A stretch of DNA of 64,000 bases from Bugula neritina (Eukaryota; Bryozoa; Gymnolaemata; Cheilostomatida; Bugulidae): contig OZ037768.1 of the NCBI GenBank assembly GCA_964035545.1, forward strand, positions 22,532,819-22,596,818, given 5' to 3'. Of this stretch, positions 28,301 through 39,187 are shown piece after piece. Position 1 is the first letter of the stretch, and each line of letters begins with the position of its first letter. The notes below the pieces were generated by a model. The model made no database searches. It worked only from the letters and a program-made list of their open reading frames with translations, and had not been told where the DNA came from. The position numbers and the translations under genes are program-made.

Positions 28301-31300
28301 TCTCATGAAGGTTTACTTGCCTTGAATTAAAAATGTTTTATTGTAGAAATAATTATGACAAAGTTTCTTGCTTTTCAGCTGTATTGTATGTATTATATAT
28401 GACGTCATGTGACGTTCATGTAACACTTATTAATAGATTAGCAAGCAGGATGACTGGAGTTATCTGCCCAATATTTTGATGATCTATTACGAGTCAGATT
28501 AACTCAATCCTTGTGAGTCACTAACTATGTTATTCTAGTATGTTACAACTATATATATATTCCAGAGTAGAACCAACATCTATGTAGATGATTCAGAGAT
28601 ACCTGCCAACCTGGCTCTGACAGCTCTCTGTGTCGCCTCTCTGAACAAGGCAGCGTCCACCACCACCCTGGTTAGTTCTGGCTCCTTCAATTCTTATGTA
28701 GTTCTCGGATAATTCTATGCATATTTATTTTGCAATTGAGTATTTAAATTGCCCTGTTGAGTTCAAAGTTTGAGTCGTTGATTTTCATCTTAAATATTTG
28801 TACAGCTTGGCTCTGTTTAACATTTTTTTGGCGCTTTTCAAATTAAAGCCTAAGACTTGCTAATTATAAACAACATAATGTTGTGGGAAAAATATACAGT
28901 TTATAAAGAAAAACATTAAGGTATTACCAAAGTTTTATTCAATCTTACTTCTCTCTTCCAACATAAAACATATCTTTGTTCTGAATGGGTTCTGTGAATA
29001 TCCAAGATATTGGTGATGTAGAAATATGCAGTAGACTGTTGGATAATAAAGTAAGCACAGCTGCAGCTACAGCTACAGGTACAACCTACAGGTACAGCTA
29101 CAGGTACAATGTTCCTACTTTCAGGGAGAAGATGCTCTAAAAGCCATTAAACTGGGCTCGGTGTTCCTAGCTCAGCACTTTAGAAAGAGCGTAGACCCCT
29201 TGGAAGTAGCACTGGCTACCTACGCTCTCTTTGCAACAGATGAAACTTCTTCCAAACAGCAAGCTCTCAGCTACTTGAAGTCTATGAGTAGAACTAGTGA
29301 GTACTGTGTATATGAGTAGAACTAGTACTGAGTATATGAAGAAAAATATTACTGAGTAGAATGAGTACTGAGTCTATGAGTAGAGTGATGAGTAACTTAC
29401 ACTGACTCAGTAACTATCACTGGTAGTTAGTCATGTTATTAGAAAGTTTGTAGTATTGATTACATGGCTAAGTATTATTAAGTGGCCATATTGTATAAAT
29501 ATGTAATAACAAACAAATATCCATCTAAAACCTTTACCCTCTACCTCCACTTGATGCTAGCAGATGGATTACACTGTGATATAGTACTGTGATGATGACC
29601 TAGTTCATATTATCCAATAAGAAAGTCATCTGACTGCTAAGTATTTACGGTTGCTACACGTCACAATTTATCTCAATCTAGTTTAGCCATAGTATAGTAG
29701 ACAACACAAAGTTTAGCGATAAAAACATGTTGATGTAGTCACATATTTCTAGCAAATAGCTTGGTTTTACCACAAAGTTCTTTGCTTATTTCTGTTACTT
29801 TTTTCAATGTGTGACTGTTTAGACAAGGAGATGCGATACTGGTCTTCTCAAGACATTGCCGCTGAGCTGATTGAGACCAACGGCCATGACACTACTCTGA
29901 GAATCATGCCTAAGAAGAGCGACAGTGTTGGCGCCTACACCGTAGCCGCTACTTCCTTCGCACTCATGGCGTACATGGAGAATAGCGAACCTATCAGCCA
30001 ATTAGATGAGATTCAGAGGTTCCTACAAGAGCAGCATTTGTCTGTCGGGGGTTTCTACTCGTCTCACGTGAGTTAAAACTTTTACATTGCAGTAGTTCTA
30101 TGGCATCCTTAATTCCTTCAATTACGAAAGTAGTCTATAGAAGTCGTGCATCAAATTTTGTAGTCTATACTCTCAAATTAGTTTGTGAAACAAAGCTCAT
30201 TCAACTATCTTCACCAGCATGTAGTGTTGGAGTTGTCCCACTATACCAGCATGTAATATTGGAGTTGTCTCTCTGTGCCAGCATGTAGCATTGGAGTTGT
30301 CCCCCTATGCCAGCATGTAGTATTGGAGTTTTCCCTCTGTGCCAGCATGTAGTGTTGGAGTTGTCCCTCTGTGCCAGCATGTAGTGTTGGAGTTGACCCT
30401 CTGTGCCAGCATGCAGTATTGGAGTTATCCCATCATTTCTGTATGTGGTATTGGAGTTATATTGAATGATATTCTGTGATGCTTTCAGGACACGCTGATT
30501 GCCATGAGAGCTCTCACCAGGCTGGCGGACAAGAACCAAGACCGTGCTACCTACGATATGACCTTCACATTCACCTCTGATCAGGATGATACATTCAGGA
30601 AAGTCATTCATCTCAACAAAGATAACTGGTTTGACCTCCAAAGGTTTCAGGTAGACTCTTGTTTACATCAACTCTTTATATTTTTGTTGTGGTAGCTAAG
30701 ATTGCTGGGGGTTAGAGTGTTGAAATAATCACTGAAGCCGAAATCAAATGATTTGAAAAACTTTGATGGTTTATTATTGCATTATGGGGAAAGTTCTTTT
30801 AGTTTTCCAACCAGAATTTATAGTGTGACGGCTGAGCTATGCTACTACTTTGTGATAGATTTGATTAATAAAGTTATTAAGTCTTTTTCATTTTAATGTA
30901 GCTACTTGATGAACTGATTGAGCTGACCGTTACTTGTGTTAAGGGAACATAACTCCCAGCAAACTAAATGCTCTCCGTTACCTTGTAGACTCCCTCTCAC
31001 TGGGGTAGCATCAGAACTCATGTGAAAGGACACGGCATAGCCTTAGTTCAACTGGAGACAACTAAGCACGTAGCTGATGATAGGGACCAGTTGAAGAAGC
31101 CACCTATCAGAGGCATTATTGACCTTGGTGACTTCAACACAGATATAACCACTAGAGGGTTTAACCACTCATTCATTGACTACAAGCTGTGCCCAAGGTA
31201 AAGTGGGCTGTTGTAGCATTCTATATTTATTTTATGAAGCATTGCTTCTAGTGTTGGAGTTGTCTTATTAATTGTTGTGAAGCATTGATTCTAATAGTAG

Positions 31301-32780
31301 AGTTATGTTCTCATTTATTTTTATTGCGAACTGCTTGTAGTGTTGAAGTTGTGTTATCGATTATTGTTGTAATGCATTGCTATCTAATGAAAGAAATAAA
31401 TATCATATCAGAGGTTCAACGACATATCTTGACATTCTTCACCACCCACTTGATTTAGGAACTTTTTAATGCATATCCGAGGATTTAAGGAAGTACTTTG
31501 TCTACGCAGGTGGAATGGTGAGTCCAACCAGAGTGGTATGGTAGTTCTAGAAGTTACTCTACCTAACGGCTACAAGGCCTCAAACTGGGGGTCACAGAGA
31601 CTCGTGAAGAAAAAGAGGGGAACAACTTCCCTTCGAGCTGCTCAACATCTCAATGGGCTAATGGTTTTCTACTTTGACTATGTGAGTTGTCTTCTTTTCA
31701 GACTATATAATTTTTTCTACTCGGGCTATAAGCATTGTCTTATACTTTGACTCTATAAATTTTTTTCAACAGCTGCGTGAATTAATAAACTATAGCATCT
31801 ATTGTTTTGCAACAGCTGTAAAATTATGAGCCGAATACAAAAAACAAGATTTATGGGTTGAGCTTTTATTTTTTTTAATGGCTTGATATATATTTGTCTT
31901 TCTTTTATTATTGTTGTGTGGGAATTATGTAGTCATCAGCTTAGTTTCAGATGGATATGTTTGCAAGCTAGGTGGTCAAAAAATCGCTAGATGCAGTACA
32001 AAATTTGGGGTTGGGAGTGAGATTTAGAGTTTGGGGTTCGTGCAATAATGTTTAAATTAATAAGCTCTGTCTACTGCACTCAGTGACCCAAGCTTTGCGC
32101 TGCATCTAGCGATTCCCAGGTGGTAAAGAAAACTTTAGCCGATATTTAATGCCTGAATACTTAGACATGAATGTACTTCCTATTAATTATTTTAATTTGA
32201 ATTTCAGATAAATAAAAGCAGATCAAACTGTGCAGAGTTTACAGCCAGTAGACAATACCCAGTAGCCAAGATAGCTGAGCTAACCAGAATTAAAGTGTAC
32301 GAGTATTACGAACCATGTAAGTTGTCTTCTTTTATAACAATAGTTTACAGGGTAAACAACTCCAAGATTTAATAGATTGCGTATGATTTCTAATAAATTT
32401 CAAAACATTTTTGTTCCATCATGGTTGTAACGCAAAGCAATAAGACTTTTCCTGAAATTAGAATTTCTCAATTTACTAAATTTCACTTACCAATATTATT
32501 CATTCAATATTATTTATCCAAGTTGAATTATAGTTGCGAAATCATCATTATCTATCTAATAACAATGTTGCATATTATTTCAGCAAACTTCCTTCTCACT
32601 TACTATGAGAAAATAGAATTAAACAAGCTAACCGTGTGTTTAGTGTGCGGGTCCTACCAATGCCCGTACTGTCCATTTTACAACACAGCTGGAGTTCATA
32701 GTCCGTACTCAGTCTATACATACCTCATCTATTCTATAGCTCTTTTTATTCAATATGTATTATACTCTATGGTTAGCTAG
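1366..32780 (+). CDS. Alpha-2-macroglobulin/TEP-family protein with LDLa domain and no thioester (Mcr/CD109-like), 29 exons
   Basis: Exons: 1366-1466, 2412-2613, 12909-13077, 14549-14619, 14983-15154, 15455-15539, 16779-16890, 17233-17475, 18091-18288, 20296-20466, 21250-21438, 21772-21921, 22535-22672, 23043-23232, 24801-25039, 25628-25831, 26309-26449, 26639-26810, 27030-27227, 27608-27686, 27970-28147, 28566-28670, 29125-29296, 29823-30067, 30489-30650, 30989-31197, 31510-31681, 32208-32316, 32584-32780. The sum is 4,773 nt, or 1,590 residues, within the family's usual size. The ATG at 1366 has A at -3 and G at +4; an in-frame ATG at 1396 also gives a signal peptide (MLLPGILLGLFVTVQG). Order: signal peptide, N-terminal macroglobulin domains (TYVVVTPTIIRPNQ; VRFRVIPLTTELKPV), LDLa module near residues 686-724, alpha-helical thioester-type domain (WLTATALEVL) whose GCGEQ site reads YSGSEA, receptor-binding domain (GMVVLEVTLPNGY), then a hydrophobic C-terminus. 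The family comprises protease inhibitors, opsonins and junction proteins. LDLa plus thioester loss resembles Drosophila Mcr; a GPI-type tail would resemble CD109. Function is inferred. The exon 7 donor (gttatt) is weak. Confidence 0.9.
2290..2373 (-). repeat. tRNA-derived SINE head, minus strand, in A2M-like intron 1
   Basis: The minus strand has an A-box (GTGGTGCAGTGGTTAGCG), the core TTGCAAGCCGGAGGTC and a consensus B-box in a good T-arm (TGGGTTCGAATCCCA). A partial acceptor stem can be drawn (CCTGTG with TGCAGG, using wobbles), but the anticodon stem does not pair. It is homologous to the copy at 62783-62862. It ends only about 40 bp before the exon 2 acceptor. Confidence 0.6.
2587..2671 (+). 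repeat. 42-bp tandem duplication containing the exon 2 splice donor
   Basis: Two near-identical 42-bp copies start at 2587 and 2629, differing at a few positions (ataaca versus atgata). Each holds the last codons of exon 2 and its donor (cttaag|gtaaac). The donors lie at 2614 and 2656. The spacing is a multiple of three and the extra segment has no stop codon, so use of the second donor would add 14 residues. Confidence 0.85.
4239..4281 (+). repeat. CACATA microsatellite
   Basis: Runs of cacata and cacaca alternate for about 43 bp inside intron 2 of the A2M-like gene. Confidence 0.8.
4845..5020 (+). repeat. 33-bp minisatellite, about five copies
   Basis: The unit carries TATTCTATTCTATA and TTCTTCTAATTCTACT with a 33-bp period. 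The plus strand is pyrimidine-rich. Because 33 is a multiple of three, it makes a false open frame with an 11-residue repeat. Confidence 0.85.
8080..8360. repeat. Degenerate TATGAC/GTCATA array with fold-back halves
   Basis: The left part is rich in ATCACTATGACTATGA words. The right part (8285-8360) carries the complementary words (GATAGTCATAGTGAT; CTCATACTCATAGTGATAC). GTATCACTATGAGTATGAG on the reverse strand of the right part resembles ATGAGTATGAGTATCAC on the left, so the array could fold back. Similar sequence recurs at 12015-12110 and 42290-42400. Confidence 0.5.
9330..9934 (+). pseudogene. Unrecognised coding-like segments nested in A2M-like intron 2
   Basis: Segment A (about 9324-9525) is open with a basic start (RRNFRRRKLRSSQNAARVV), then FVTYHPGVFELTWPAEF and HSTAIYIIM, ending at a donor-like gttagc. 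Segment B begins after an acceptor-like cttcatag at 9806, reads HRQLAFITECKLLPPTND then FADVELSNFVYNEDRL, and stops at 9934. Composition is more protein-like than the surrounding AT-rich sequence. The phases do not join directly (A ends in phase 0, B needs phase 1), so an exon is missing, the borders are wrong, or this is a decayed gene or retrocopy. It does not fit the host gene. I do not recognise the family. Confidence 0.35.
17815..18010 (+). repeat. TA/TG-rich minisatellite, about 21-bp period, before A2M-like exon 9
   Basis: The last part repeats a 21-bp unit containing ATTGTACATTGTATACTGTG three times; the earlier part is a degenerate version. It ends about 80 bp before the exon 9 acceptor at 18090. 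Open frames here are artefacts of the repeat. Confidence 0.8.
18316..18587 (+). repeat. 16-bp minisatellite, 17 copies, after A2M-like exon 9
   Basis: The unit is AACTCGTAACATACAC. It repeats 17 times without indels over 272 bp: seven units with GTAAC, then eight with GTGAC, then two with GTAAC. It starts 27 bp after the exon 9 donor (18289). Perfect units in clean blocks point to recent expansion. Confidence 0.97.
22693..22755 (+). repeat. 20-bp tandem repeat, three copies, after A2M-like exon 13
   Basis: CATTTCCTGTGACATTATAT is repeated about three times, starting about 20 bp after the exon 13 donor at 22673. Confidence 0.8.
23043..23232 (+). other. LDL-receptor class A domain exon (exon 14 of the A2M-like gene)
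   Basis: This exon encodes six cysteines with LDLa spacing (C-x8-C-x5-C-x6-C-x5-C-x9-C), including CMDGNTC, VCDHANFC and a DHKDE acidic cluster before the last cysteine. These match the calcium-binding core of LDLa modules, although the usual SDE triplet reads KDE. It lies where the bait region sits in alpha-2-macroglobulin. The exon ends in phase 1 (cca g) and joins exon 15 (gg cag gtg) to give Pro-Gly-Gln. Confidence 0.85.
23225..23380 (+). repeat. 20-bp minisatellite that includes the exon 14 donor
   Basis: About eight units with steps of 18-20 bp. Most contain TCAGGTACTTTTCTATATA, and the first lies across the real exon 14 border (ccag|gtactt at 23232/23233). The AG/GT junction repeats at about 23250, 23270, 23290, 23330, 23350 and 23370, so most units carry a copy of the splice donor. 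Confidence 0.9.
23730..23900 (-). repeat. Possible decayed tRNA-SINE remnant
   Basis: The minus strand contains an A-box-like TTAGCTTAGTGGTTATTAATG, but I see no clear B-box downstream. A decayed SINE is possible. Confidence 0.25.
26028..26304 (+). repeat. 13-bp minisatellite, about 20 copies, before A2M-like exon 17
   Basis: The unit ACATTGTGTTACT repeats with scattered changes (GTACT, GAGTTGCT, TTTTGTG) and ends within a few bases of the exon 17 acceptor (tgctgtag at 26308). The pyrimidine tract of this acceptor is poor because the repeat has replaced it. Confidence 0.93.
26553..26600 (+). repeat. CA/CG microsatellite
   Basis: An alternating ACACACGCGCACACACACGC run in intron 17 of the A2M-like gene, about 40 bp before the exon 18 acceptor. 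Confidence 0.75.
27030..27227 (+). other. Degenerate thioester exon (exon 19 of the A2M-like gene)
   Basis: The exon encodes GDIVGISF, then NLLGKPYYSGSEATFNFAAN and LYSLNMVRSL. It aligns with the family block PYGCGEQNMxxFAPNxYxLxYL: the flanking Pro-Tyr and the Phe-Ala-x-Asn-x-Tyr are kept, but the thioester Cys and Gln are both gone (YSGSEA at about residues 1009-1014). The next exon keeps the family's DGSF motif. The domain fold is therefore probably kept while covalent attachment chemistry is lost. Confidence 0.85.
29283..29395 (+). repeat. Tandem copies of A2M-like exon 23 end and donor
   Basis: The exon end TATGAGTAGAACTAGT (29283-29298, donor within at 29297) is repeated exactly at 29311-29326. 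A looser copy (TCTATGAGTAGAG) starts at 29373, with GAGTACTGAGT words between. The intron start is built from the exon edge. Confidence 0.8.
30215..30450 (+). repeat. 32-bp minisatellite, about seven copies, before A2M-like exon 25
   Basis: The unit begins CAGCATGTAGTGTTGGAGTT and recurs at 30215, 30247, 30279, 30311, 30343, 30375 and 30407. It ends about 40 bp before the exon 25 acceptor at 30488. Confidence 0.93.
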
Positions 32781-33815
32781 CAGCTTCATATTTTCCACTT
32801 TTCCACCATTTAGCCTTTCTATTGCATAATGCTATATTTTTCAAAAAGTTATATGTACAATGTGTTGTTGCAATGCTTATGGTTAAATAAGTTTTTAGTT
32901 GTATATAATTTTTAGAATTAATGTTTTTAGTTACACAACATTTTACTATGTTAACTAATGTTCACTTATTTGAAATGTTTTAATTTGTTTTATGCAGGTG
33001 GCCACTCAAAACCATCTTTTTATCTCATCTGTTTGCAATTTACTTACATTTCTAATATCATAGACTCCTGTTTTGCTGAAGTTAGAAATTAATTTTTTGC
33101 TGTGGAGAATGAGGAATAGTACAAATATGAATCCAAACTGCTTTTAAAGCGGTTCTATAACCTCTTTTTACGGTTTATTTTATATTTTGATGGCGTTGAG
33201 TCTCAAAAAGAATGTTTTGAAAACGACGTGATGTATTTTTCACTCACAGATTGTTATTAGCTTTCAAAGTTTTGTGTGGATAGAAATCTACTGTGATATA
33301 TATGCTAGTATTCATTTGTAATATAAAATAAATCAATGAAACATAAAACCAAACGTATAAAAATATATTGGATACCGAAGTTAACATAATTTAAAATATT
33401 CAGTATTTTTGAAATTATATGAACTTATTTACAACATAGCATTCATTCGCTGTATAAAATAATATAGATTTCAACAACCAATGAGTTTTATCAGAACCAA
33501 ATTAGCATTTTAGTAAAGCTATTACATAAACATGTAAATATAATAAGTAAATATAAAATAAATATTATAATACATATAAATTAATTTCAAGTTAATAAGT
33601 TATATTTACTGAAGTACAAATTATAATCAAAGTTGAAAAATGAATTAGTGCCGTTAATTGTTTTTGTAACACTAAAGCTTGAGTATGTAAAAAACACTAT
33701 TTAACTGATTTGAGAAGTTAACACAATACATAATTGAGAAAATGATGATTTGGAACAAGCTGAACTGTGAGGAGATGAAAACTCCGGCAATCAAATTAAT
33801 AATTCTCATCTTGGG
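32781..33815. other. Convergent intergenic gap, A2M-like gene to ARL4
   Basis: AT-rich 3' flanks of two converging genes. An AATAAA at 33327-33332 could serve the plus-strand gene (about 550 bp after its stop). I see no other gene. Confidence 0.5.
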
Positions 33816-36800
33816 TCACCTTTTACCATTCGATTTATTTTTATTCTTTGATTTTGATTTCTTAACTGAAAGCATTTGTCCATAAAGTGAGTTCAAGGAC
33901 TCAAAAAGACCTTCACCAATCAGAGCGATAGCTGGCTGTATTGTCCAAGGGTGGGTAGAGCTGAGTTCATGTAAACCTAAACTCCTCTCCAGCTCGGCAC
34001 AGCTTCTGGCACCTGGCAGATCTTGTTTGTTGGCTATGATTACTATAGGCACTCCGAGGGTCTCCGTGTTCTTTGCTATTCTATTCAGCTCGATCTTTGC
34101 TTCTTCAAATCTTTCGCAGTCACAACTGTCCACCACAAATATTATGCCTAAAGCAAACAACCTTTCCATGAGAACATACAGTAACTAATAAATGGTGCCT
34201 AGTCATGTCATATCAGAACAATATGTATTTATGAGCTGTTTAATATACATGTTAAAGTAGGCTGTGGTAGATAAGATGTTGTGTGGATACAATCAGATGT
34301 TGGGTAGCCCATCATATCATTATGCTACATGCAACTTTGGCAGTTACGGTAATATATCTTTCTTTTTTATATTGGCCTTAGGTTTGGGCTGGGCATGTCA
34401 GTCAATCATGCTGGTATTGAAAACGAAAACCAGGGTTGGAATATGAAAATTTCTGTAGCTGCCAAAATCATAAATAACTCGGGTAATAATTTGGTTATTT
34501 TGTCTCTCTTAGTCAGATCAGCTTGGGTGGTTTCAGTAGGTAAGTTTGAGCAAAACAGGAGTCATATTTAGGACTATTATAAGCTGACAAAGTATGGTAT
34601 ACGAAAATACCTAATGGCGTGAGATATGACAGATAAGATTCTGGTAGCAAGTCTCAGAAAAGAATTGAACAAAGACAACATTACTGCTGACAACTAGTGA
34701 AAACTCATCAATAGAAGGTCACATGAAAAGTCATAATGATTGCTCCATTTCCCTAATGGATTGCTATTTGATGCACGATCTACATGCAGATAGCCACAGA
34801 AAGCAGCCGAACTCATCATTCACTAACCATGCTTCCTCCAACGAACTAGTATAACATTTTTTATCACTGTGATAATATCATTGATATGAGGAATCATATT
34901 CTAATATTACTATAATTATACTAAACATCCTTCTCCATAGTGAAGAAATTAGGAAAAGCCTGTGTTTTGGATAAGAAGCCATACAAATCAAGATTTTGTG
35001 AGATTTTCAACACACAATCTAAACCACAAATATAAAAAACAATTAAATAACTTGGGCTACGGAGATTTTTCAGTTGCCTCACGTACATGTTAGATTTTGA
35101 GATGGAGTTTAGATTATTCTTTGAAGATTTTAATGCTTGGACCTATGCTGTCACTTTGACCTATGCTGTCACTTTGACCTTTGCTGTCACTTTGACCTAT
35201 GCTGTTAGCAGCAGAAGATCACAAATCTTTTTTGATTCCAGCTGACATTCTTAGCAGTGTAATGATCACAGCAAGAGTCTGTAAAATCTATTTTATATTG
35301 TGTCAATTTAGTGTCGGCATAAATTTGATTATTAATAATAGACTATACCACGACATATTAATAATATTTTGTGGAATAGTCTTAAAACTAAGATTGTTTA
35401 TTACATCAGTCCCTGGAAGAGCCTTTAAGCATAGTTGAAGTAATTAAAAAAAATTTGAACAAATAATGATGTTCAGTAGAAAGAGTCTAAAATCTTGCCA
35501 GTCAGACAACACGAATTCTCATCAGATATTTTATGTTTGATTAAAAGATAAGCAAATTTTGGAAGATGCAGTTTCAGTTATTATAGTCTCTAAGTCACCA
35601 AATTCTCTGATACCTGTGAATTTGGTGACAAAAAGAGTGATAAAACTTGTTATAGATAAATTCGTGACAAGGTTAATAATGAATGGCTAATATTACTGAT
35701 AGTTGCAGGGTGAAAATCCAGTCAAACTCTCTGAAATGACGTGAATCGTGAGTCACGAGGATTATGTGCCCAAAAATCTTGAGCAAACAATGAAATGATG
35801 AAAGAAACAGAGTCACACATCATTGCACAAGATTAAAGAGTGTGTCTATTAAAATCGCTGAGTAAGTGTTGGGTAAATTGTACAGTAGTTCCGTATGCAG
35901 AGCAACAAGTAAAACCAAAGTGTTGAAATTTCTGCACACTAAGTGAACCAAATGCGTAATTGTACTTTCTTTAGGTTAGCACAAGTTCTAGTAGAACTCT
36001 GTAATATAAGAAGGTGATTGTCGTGTTCCAACCTGATATATAAAACCCAAGCTAGATAAAGCTCTACATCTCTATAATTATCGTTGAAATGCTGAATTAG
36101 AAATTGTCTTTCCAGTTGGTGTTTTGTGTCAAATTAAACCAGTGACTGATTGACTATATCAATTTGGCAAAAGCTACCATCTCTGTATATAAGAGTCCCC
36201 CCTTACACCCCCTACACCCTACACCCTATGTATACAGGTACAATGCTATTAGCTACCATCTTTCTCCACCAGTTTCCTATCATGTTTGTATAACTATAAT
36301 GTGAAGTCAATAAATGAGAAAAACCCCTTTCCATGCATCAAAGTCATGCAGTGTTTGATGCATGGAAACCAGTCTCAATGATGAGCTGATATAAGATAAA
36401 ACTTAGTATTCTGATACTTATATTCCTGGCTAGAAGATATACATCTCTAACATATAGCCTTGGTTTCAATTTACAGATCTGAACCTTATAGCTTTATTTT
36501 ACATCTTCACTAGAGCCAAAGCTACACAAAACCCTCTGCATGCTATTGTATGCATAGGAGGCAGCTATAAGTTGTTTTGGTATAGCCTCAGTTCTAGCAT
36601 ACAACCATGACATGGAGGGCTGTCTATCTTGTAAACAAACCAGCTAGAAATGGAATTACGCATAGAAGTTAGTTTATAGATTTTATACGCAACGTAAGTA
36701 GCTGCCATGTCACAACCAATGCTGCTAACTAAAATTTGCACACCACCTATACAGACTTTTTAACAAATGAGCCTTGGAATTTTTTAAATATTGCAGCTAG

Positions 36801-39187
36801 ATAAATATAATAGAGAACTAATAAATGGTATTATATTCTGAATACAGACTGCACATTTTTTACCATTGTTAACCTATTTATTAGCTATACGGGCATATTG
36901 AGTCATGCCTTTAGAATTTATGCAGACAAAGATAAAGTGAGTCACTTAGTCACGAAGGCTCTCTCTTCATGTAAAGAACATTCAAGAGATCAAAGCTTTA
37001 AATATAGAGGTACTCTTCATTTTATGGGCTATTTAACACAATTGTATAAAGGTTATATTATTGCACTTGACTTTACACTGTGCCATACAGTGATGGCCTT
37101 GATTATATATTTTAGCTCAAGTCTAAGTTTCAAAAAGATATGACTTGATGAAATTTTAAATGCACGGCTTGGCATGGAAGAAATCTTGAAATGGGCAGTT
37201 TTTCAGCTTCCAACCATTTAATATATGGTTATTGCCTTGCCAAAACCAACACGTTACATAATATTATAGCATATTGGGTATAACCATGTAGAGTTATATC
37301 TGTAATAGCTTTAGTAACACCAAAAGAAGAAAATTAAACTGCATGAATACAATAAGACATATGACCTACATATATAACCTTTCAACAAAACCTCCACTCA
37401 GATAAAATCTATCTTGAACAACAACAAGCTATATTCAAAAGCTGCCAATATTAGAGTGCTAGCCCCAAAGCAACAAACTTCCAGTTGCAATCAATGACTA
37501 GTAGCAGCAGACTAATGATTGTATAATAATGCAAGGTGTATGCTTGAATGAAATAGTCATAACAAATAAGTTGAATAAGGATTAGTATATGAACAGTAGC
37601 TATGCAGCTGCTGCCTGAAGCAGCAATAGCAGCAGCAGCAGTAGTAGTAGTAGAACATTGTGCTAAGCATCTGTTATACAGGCTAACATATAGGATTGTT
37701 ATTAAAATTAAGTATCAGAAAGTCATCAAATTATTCCCACATCAACTTTCCAATATGGCCACTAAAGTTAAGTGCATTTTTCTGCAGTTTTCGAAAACTG
37801 CTGTTAGCAGCTCAAAAAACCATGACAATATTTTAGCCTACCTTCCGTGTGATGCATATATGTGTTCCAAAGGGGACGTAGCTTATCCTGCCCCCCAATA
37901 TCCCAGATTGTAAATGAAACTCCTTTAGATTTGCCAATGTGACCTTTAACCTTCTCGCAGTTGAAGCCGATAGTGGGTACAGTGTTCATGTACTGCTCCA
38001 GCTTCATTCTGTACAGAACTGCAGTAACAGATATCATTGTGGTATTGTGGGCTAGACATTAGCTGTGGGTATAGCAAGATATGATACACAGGGCAGCTGA
38101 TGGGTCTTGCTAACCAAAGAGATAAAAAAGTTGATTTCAATCAGTCTGAGTTTCAGCTTAATGGAAGAAGTTGAACGCTCATAAGTTCTAACTAGTATAA
38201 GTAGAGGTTTAAGCTAAAAATAGCCTTCTGGAATGTATCCTGGCAGCCACGCTGCCTTAGGAGCAGAGTCAGCATACCTAGAGATAGCAGTTGATTAGAT
38301 AGATCAGTTGTATAGCAACATTAGCTGCCAGAAATATAACGGCTATCACCAAACATGTTGGTTACAAAACTACTTTCTCTATAATAAAAACAGGTAATGG
38401 AAGCATCTCAGTATATCATCATTTGTAGCTTAAACAGCGGAATAAATTGCCTAGTCAGGGGTGTACCTGGGGACAAAGTCAGGGGTTTGCTTAGGGGTAT
38501 AGGTAGGGGTGTACTTGGAGGTGTACCTGGGGGCAAAGTCAGGAGTACAGCCTGGAAGCTATTATATTTAAGGCTCATTAGTGTTGCCATCACCAAATAA
38601 ATAATATCTCATGAGGTTATTTTCGCAATATGTGTGGTCTAAAGGCTTTGACTGTCATTCAGTTTCCAATAGTTGAATAGGAGTTTAAACTTTGAACCCA
38701 ACCAATTAAGTCAGATTTAATTTCCTTTTCTGTAATCAACAGCTGGAACTTGGACTTCACCAGAATAATGATGTCTGGGCTAGCTGCCACAGAGTACAAG
38801 TGTTCAATGACTCAACTTGCCTCTTTAAAATCTATGTACTGTGCAGTAACCGCGAAATTTTATTAGCCTAAATTCTTTAACTTTTTTTAATGAACTTTGG
38901 TTTGGAGTGCGGGCTAATAGTAATACTCAAACCAGAGAACGTTGGCTTTTCTCAATTCTTTCGTTACTGCACATGCAACAATTATTAATCCCAAATATCT
39001 AATTCTATGAAAGCTGAACCCTATCTACAGTTGGTTAAGAATTAAGTAATCAAACGGCTCTCTTGTACAGAATGAGAATGACTAGCAACTTACCTGTAGT
39101 TTTACCTGCACAGTCTAGTCCTAGCATCACTATATGCCGGTATGTAGATGTGAACAGCTGACTGAAAGTAGATTGCTGACTACCCAT
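33816..39187 (-). CDS. ARL4: ADP-ribosylation factor-like GTPase, ARL4-type, 3 exons
   Basis: Exons on the minus strand: 39187-39094, 38018-37842, 34147-33816. They sum to 603 nt, giving 200 residues, the size of ARL4 proteins. The start MGSQQS has Gly2 for myristoylation. G-box motifs: G1 GLDCAGKT (23-30), switch I Thr in NTVPTIGFN, G3 WDIGGQ (70-75), G4 NKQD (130-133). The segment HIGKSKGVSFTIWD carries the few extra residues that set ARL4 apart from ARF, and the C-terminus is a polybasic tail (KKSKSKNKNKSNGKR) like the ARL4 nuclear/plasma-membrane targeting tail. Known family role: recruiting ARNO/cytohesin ARF-GEFs at the plasma membrane and acting on actin. Splice phases (1, 1) agree. 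Intron 2 is about 3.7 kb. The G5 region reads AIALIGEG, without the Cys usually found in ARL4. It is tail to tail with the A2M-like gene and head to head with HIRA. Confidence 0.9.
34148..37841 (-). other. Large intron 2 of ARL4
   Basis: About 3.7 kb. It contains an 18-bp tandem repeat near 35148-35207 (unit ACCTATGCTGTCACTTTG, just over three copies), a short CCCTACA run near 36195-36225 and a CAG/TAG run near 37620-37652. Open frames here are short and unconvincing. Confidence 0.55.
38455..38550 (+). repeat. Short G-rich tandem duplication in ARL4 intron 1
   Basis: GTGTACCTGGGGACAAAGTC recurs about 75 bp later as GTGTACCTGGGGGCAAAGTC, with TAGGGGT words between. Confidence 0.65.

Noticed and set aside
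30201-30641. Minus-strand open frame of 146 residues
   Set aside because: It consists of the 32-bp minisatellite and the antisense of exon 25.
36195-36225. Interstitial telomere repeat (CCCTACA units)
   Set aside because: Only about three imperfect units, and the unit is not the usual animal CCCTAA.
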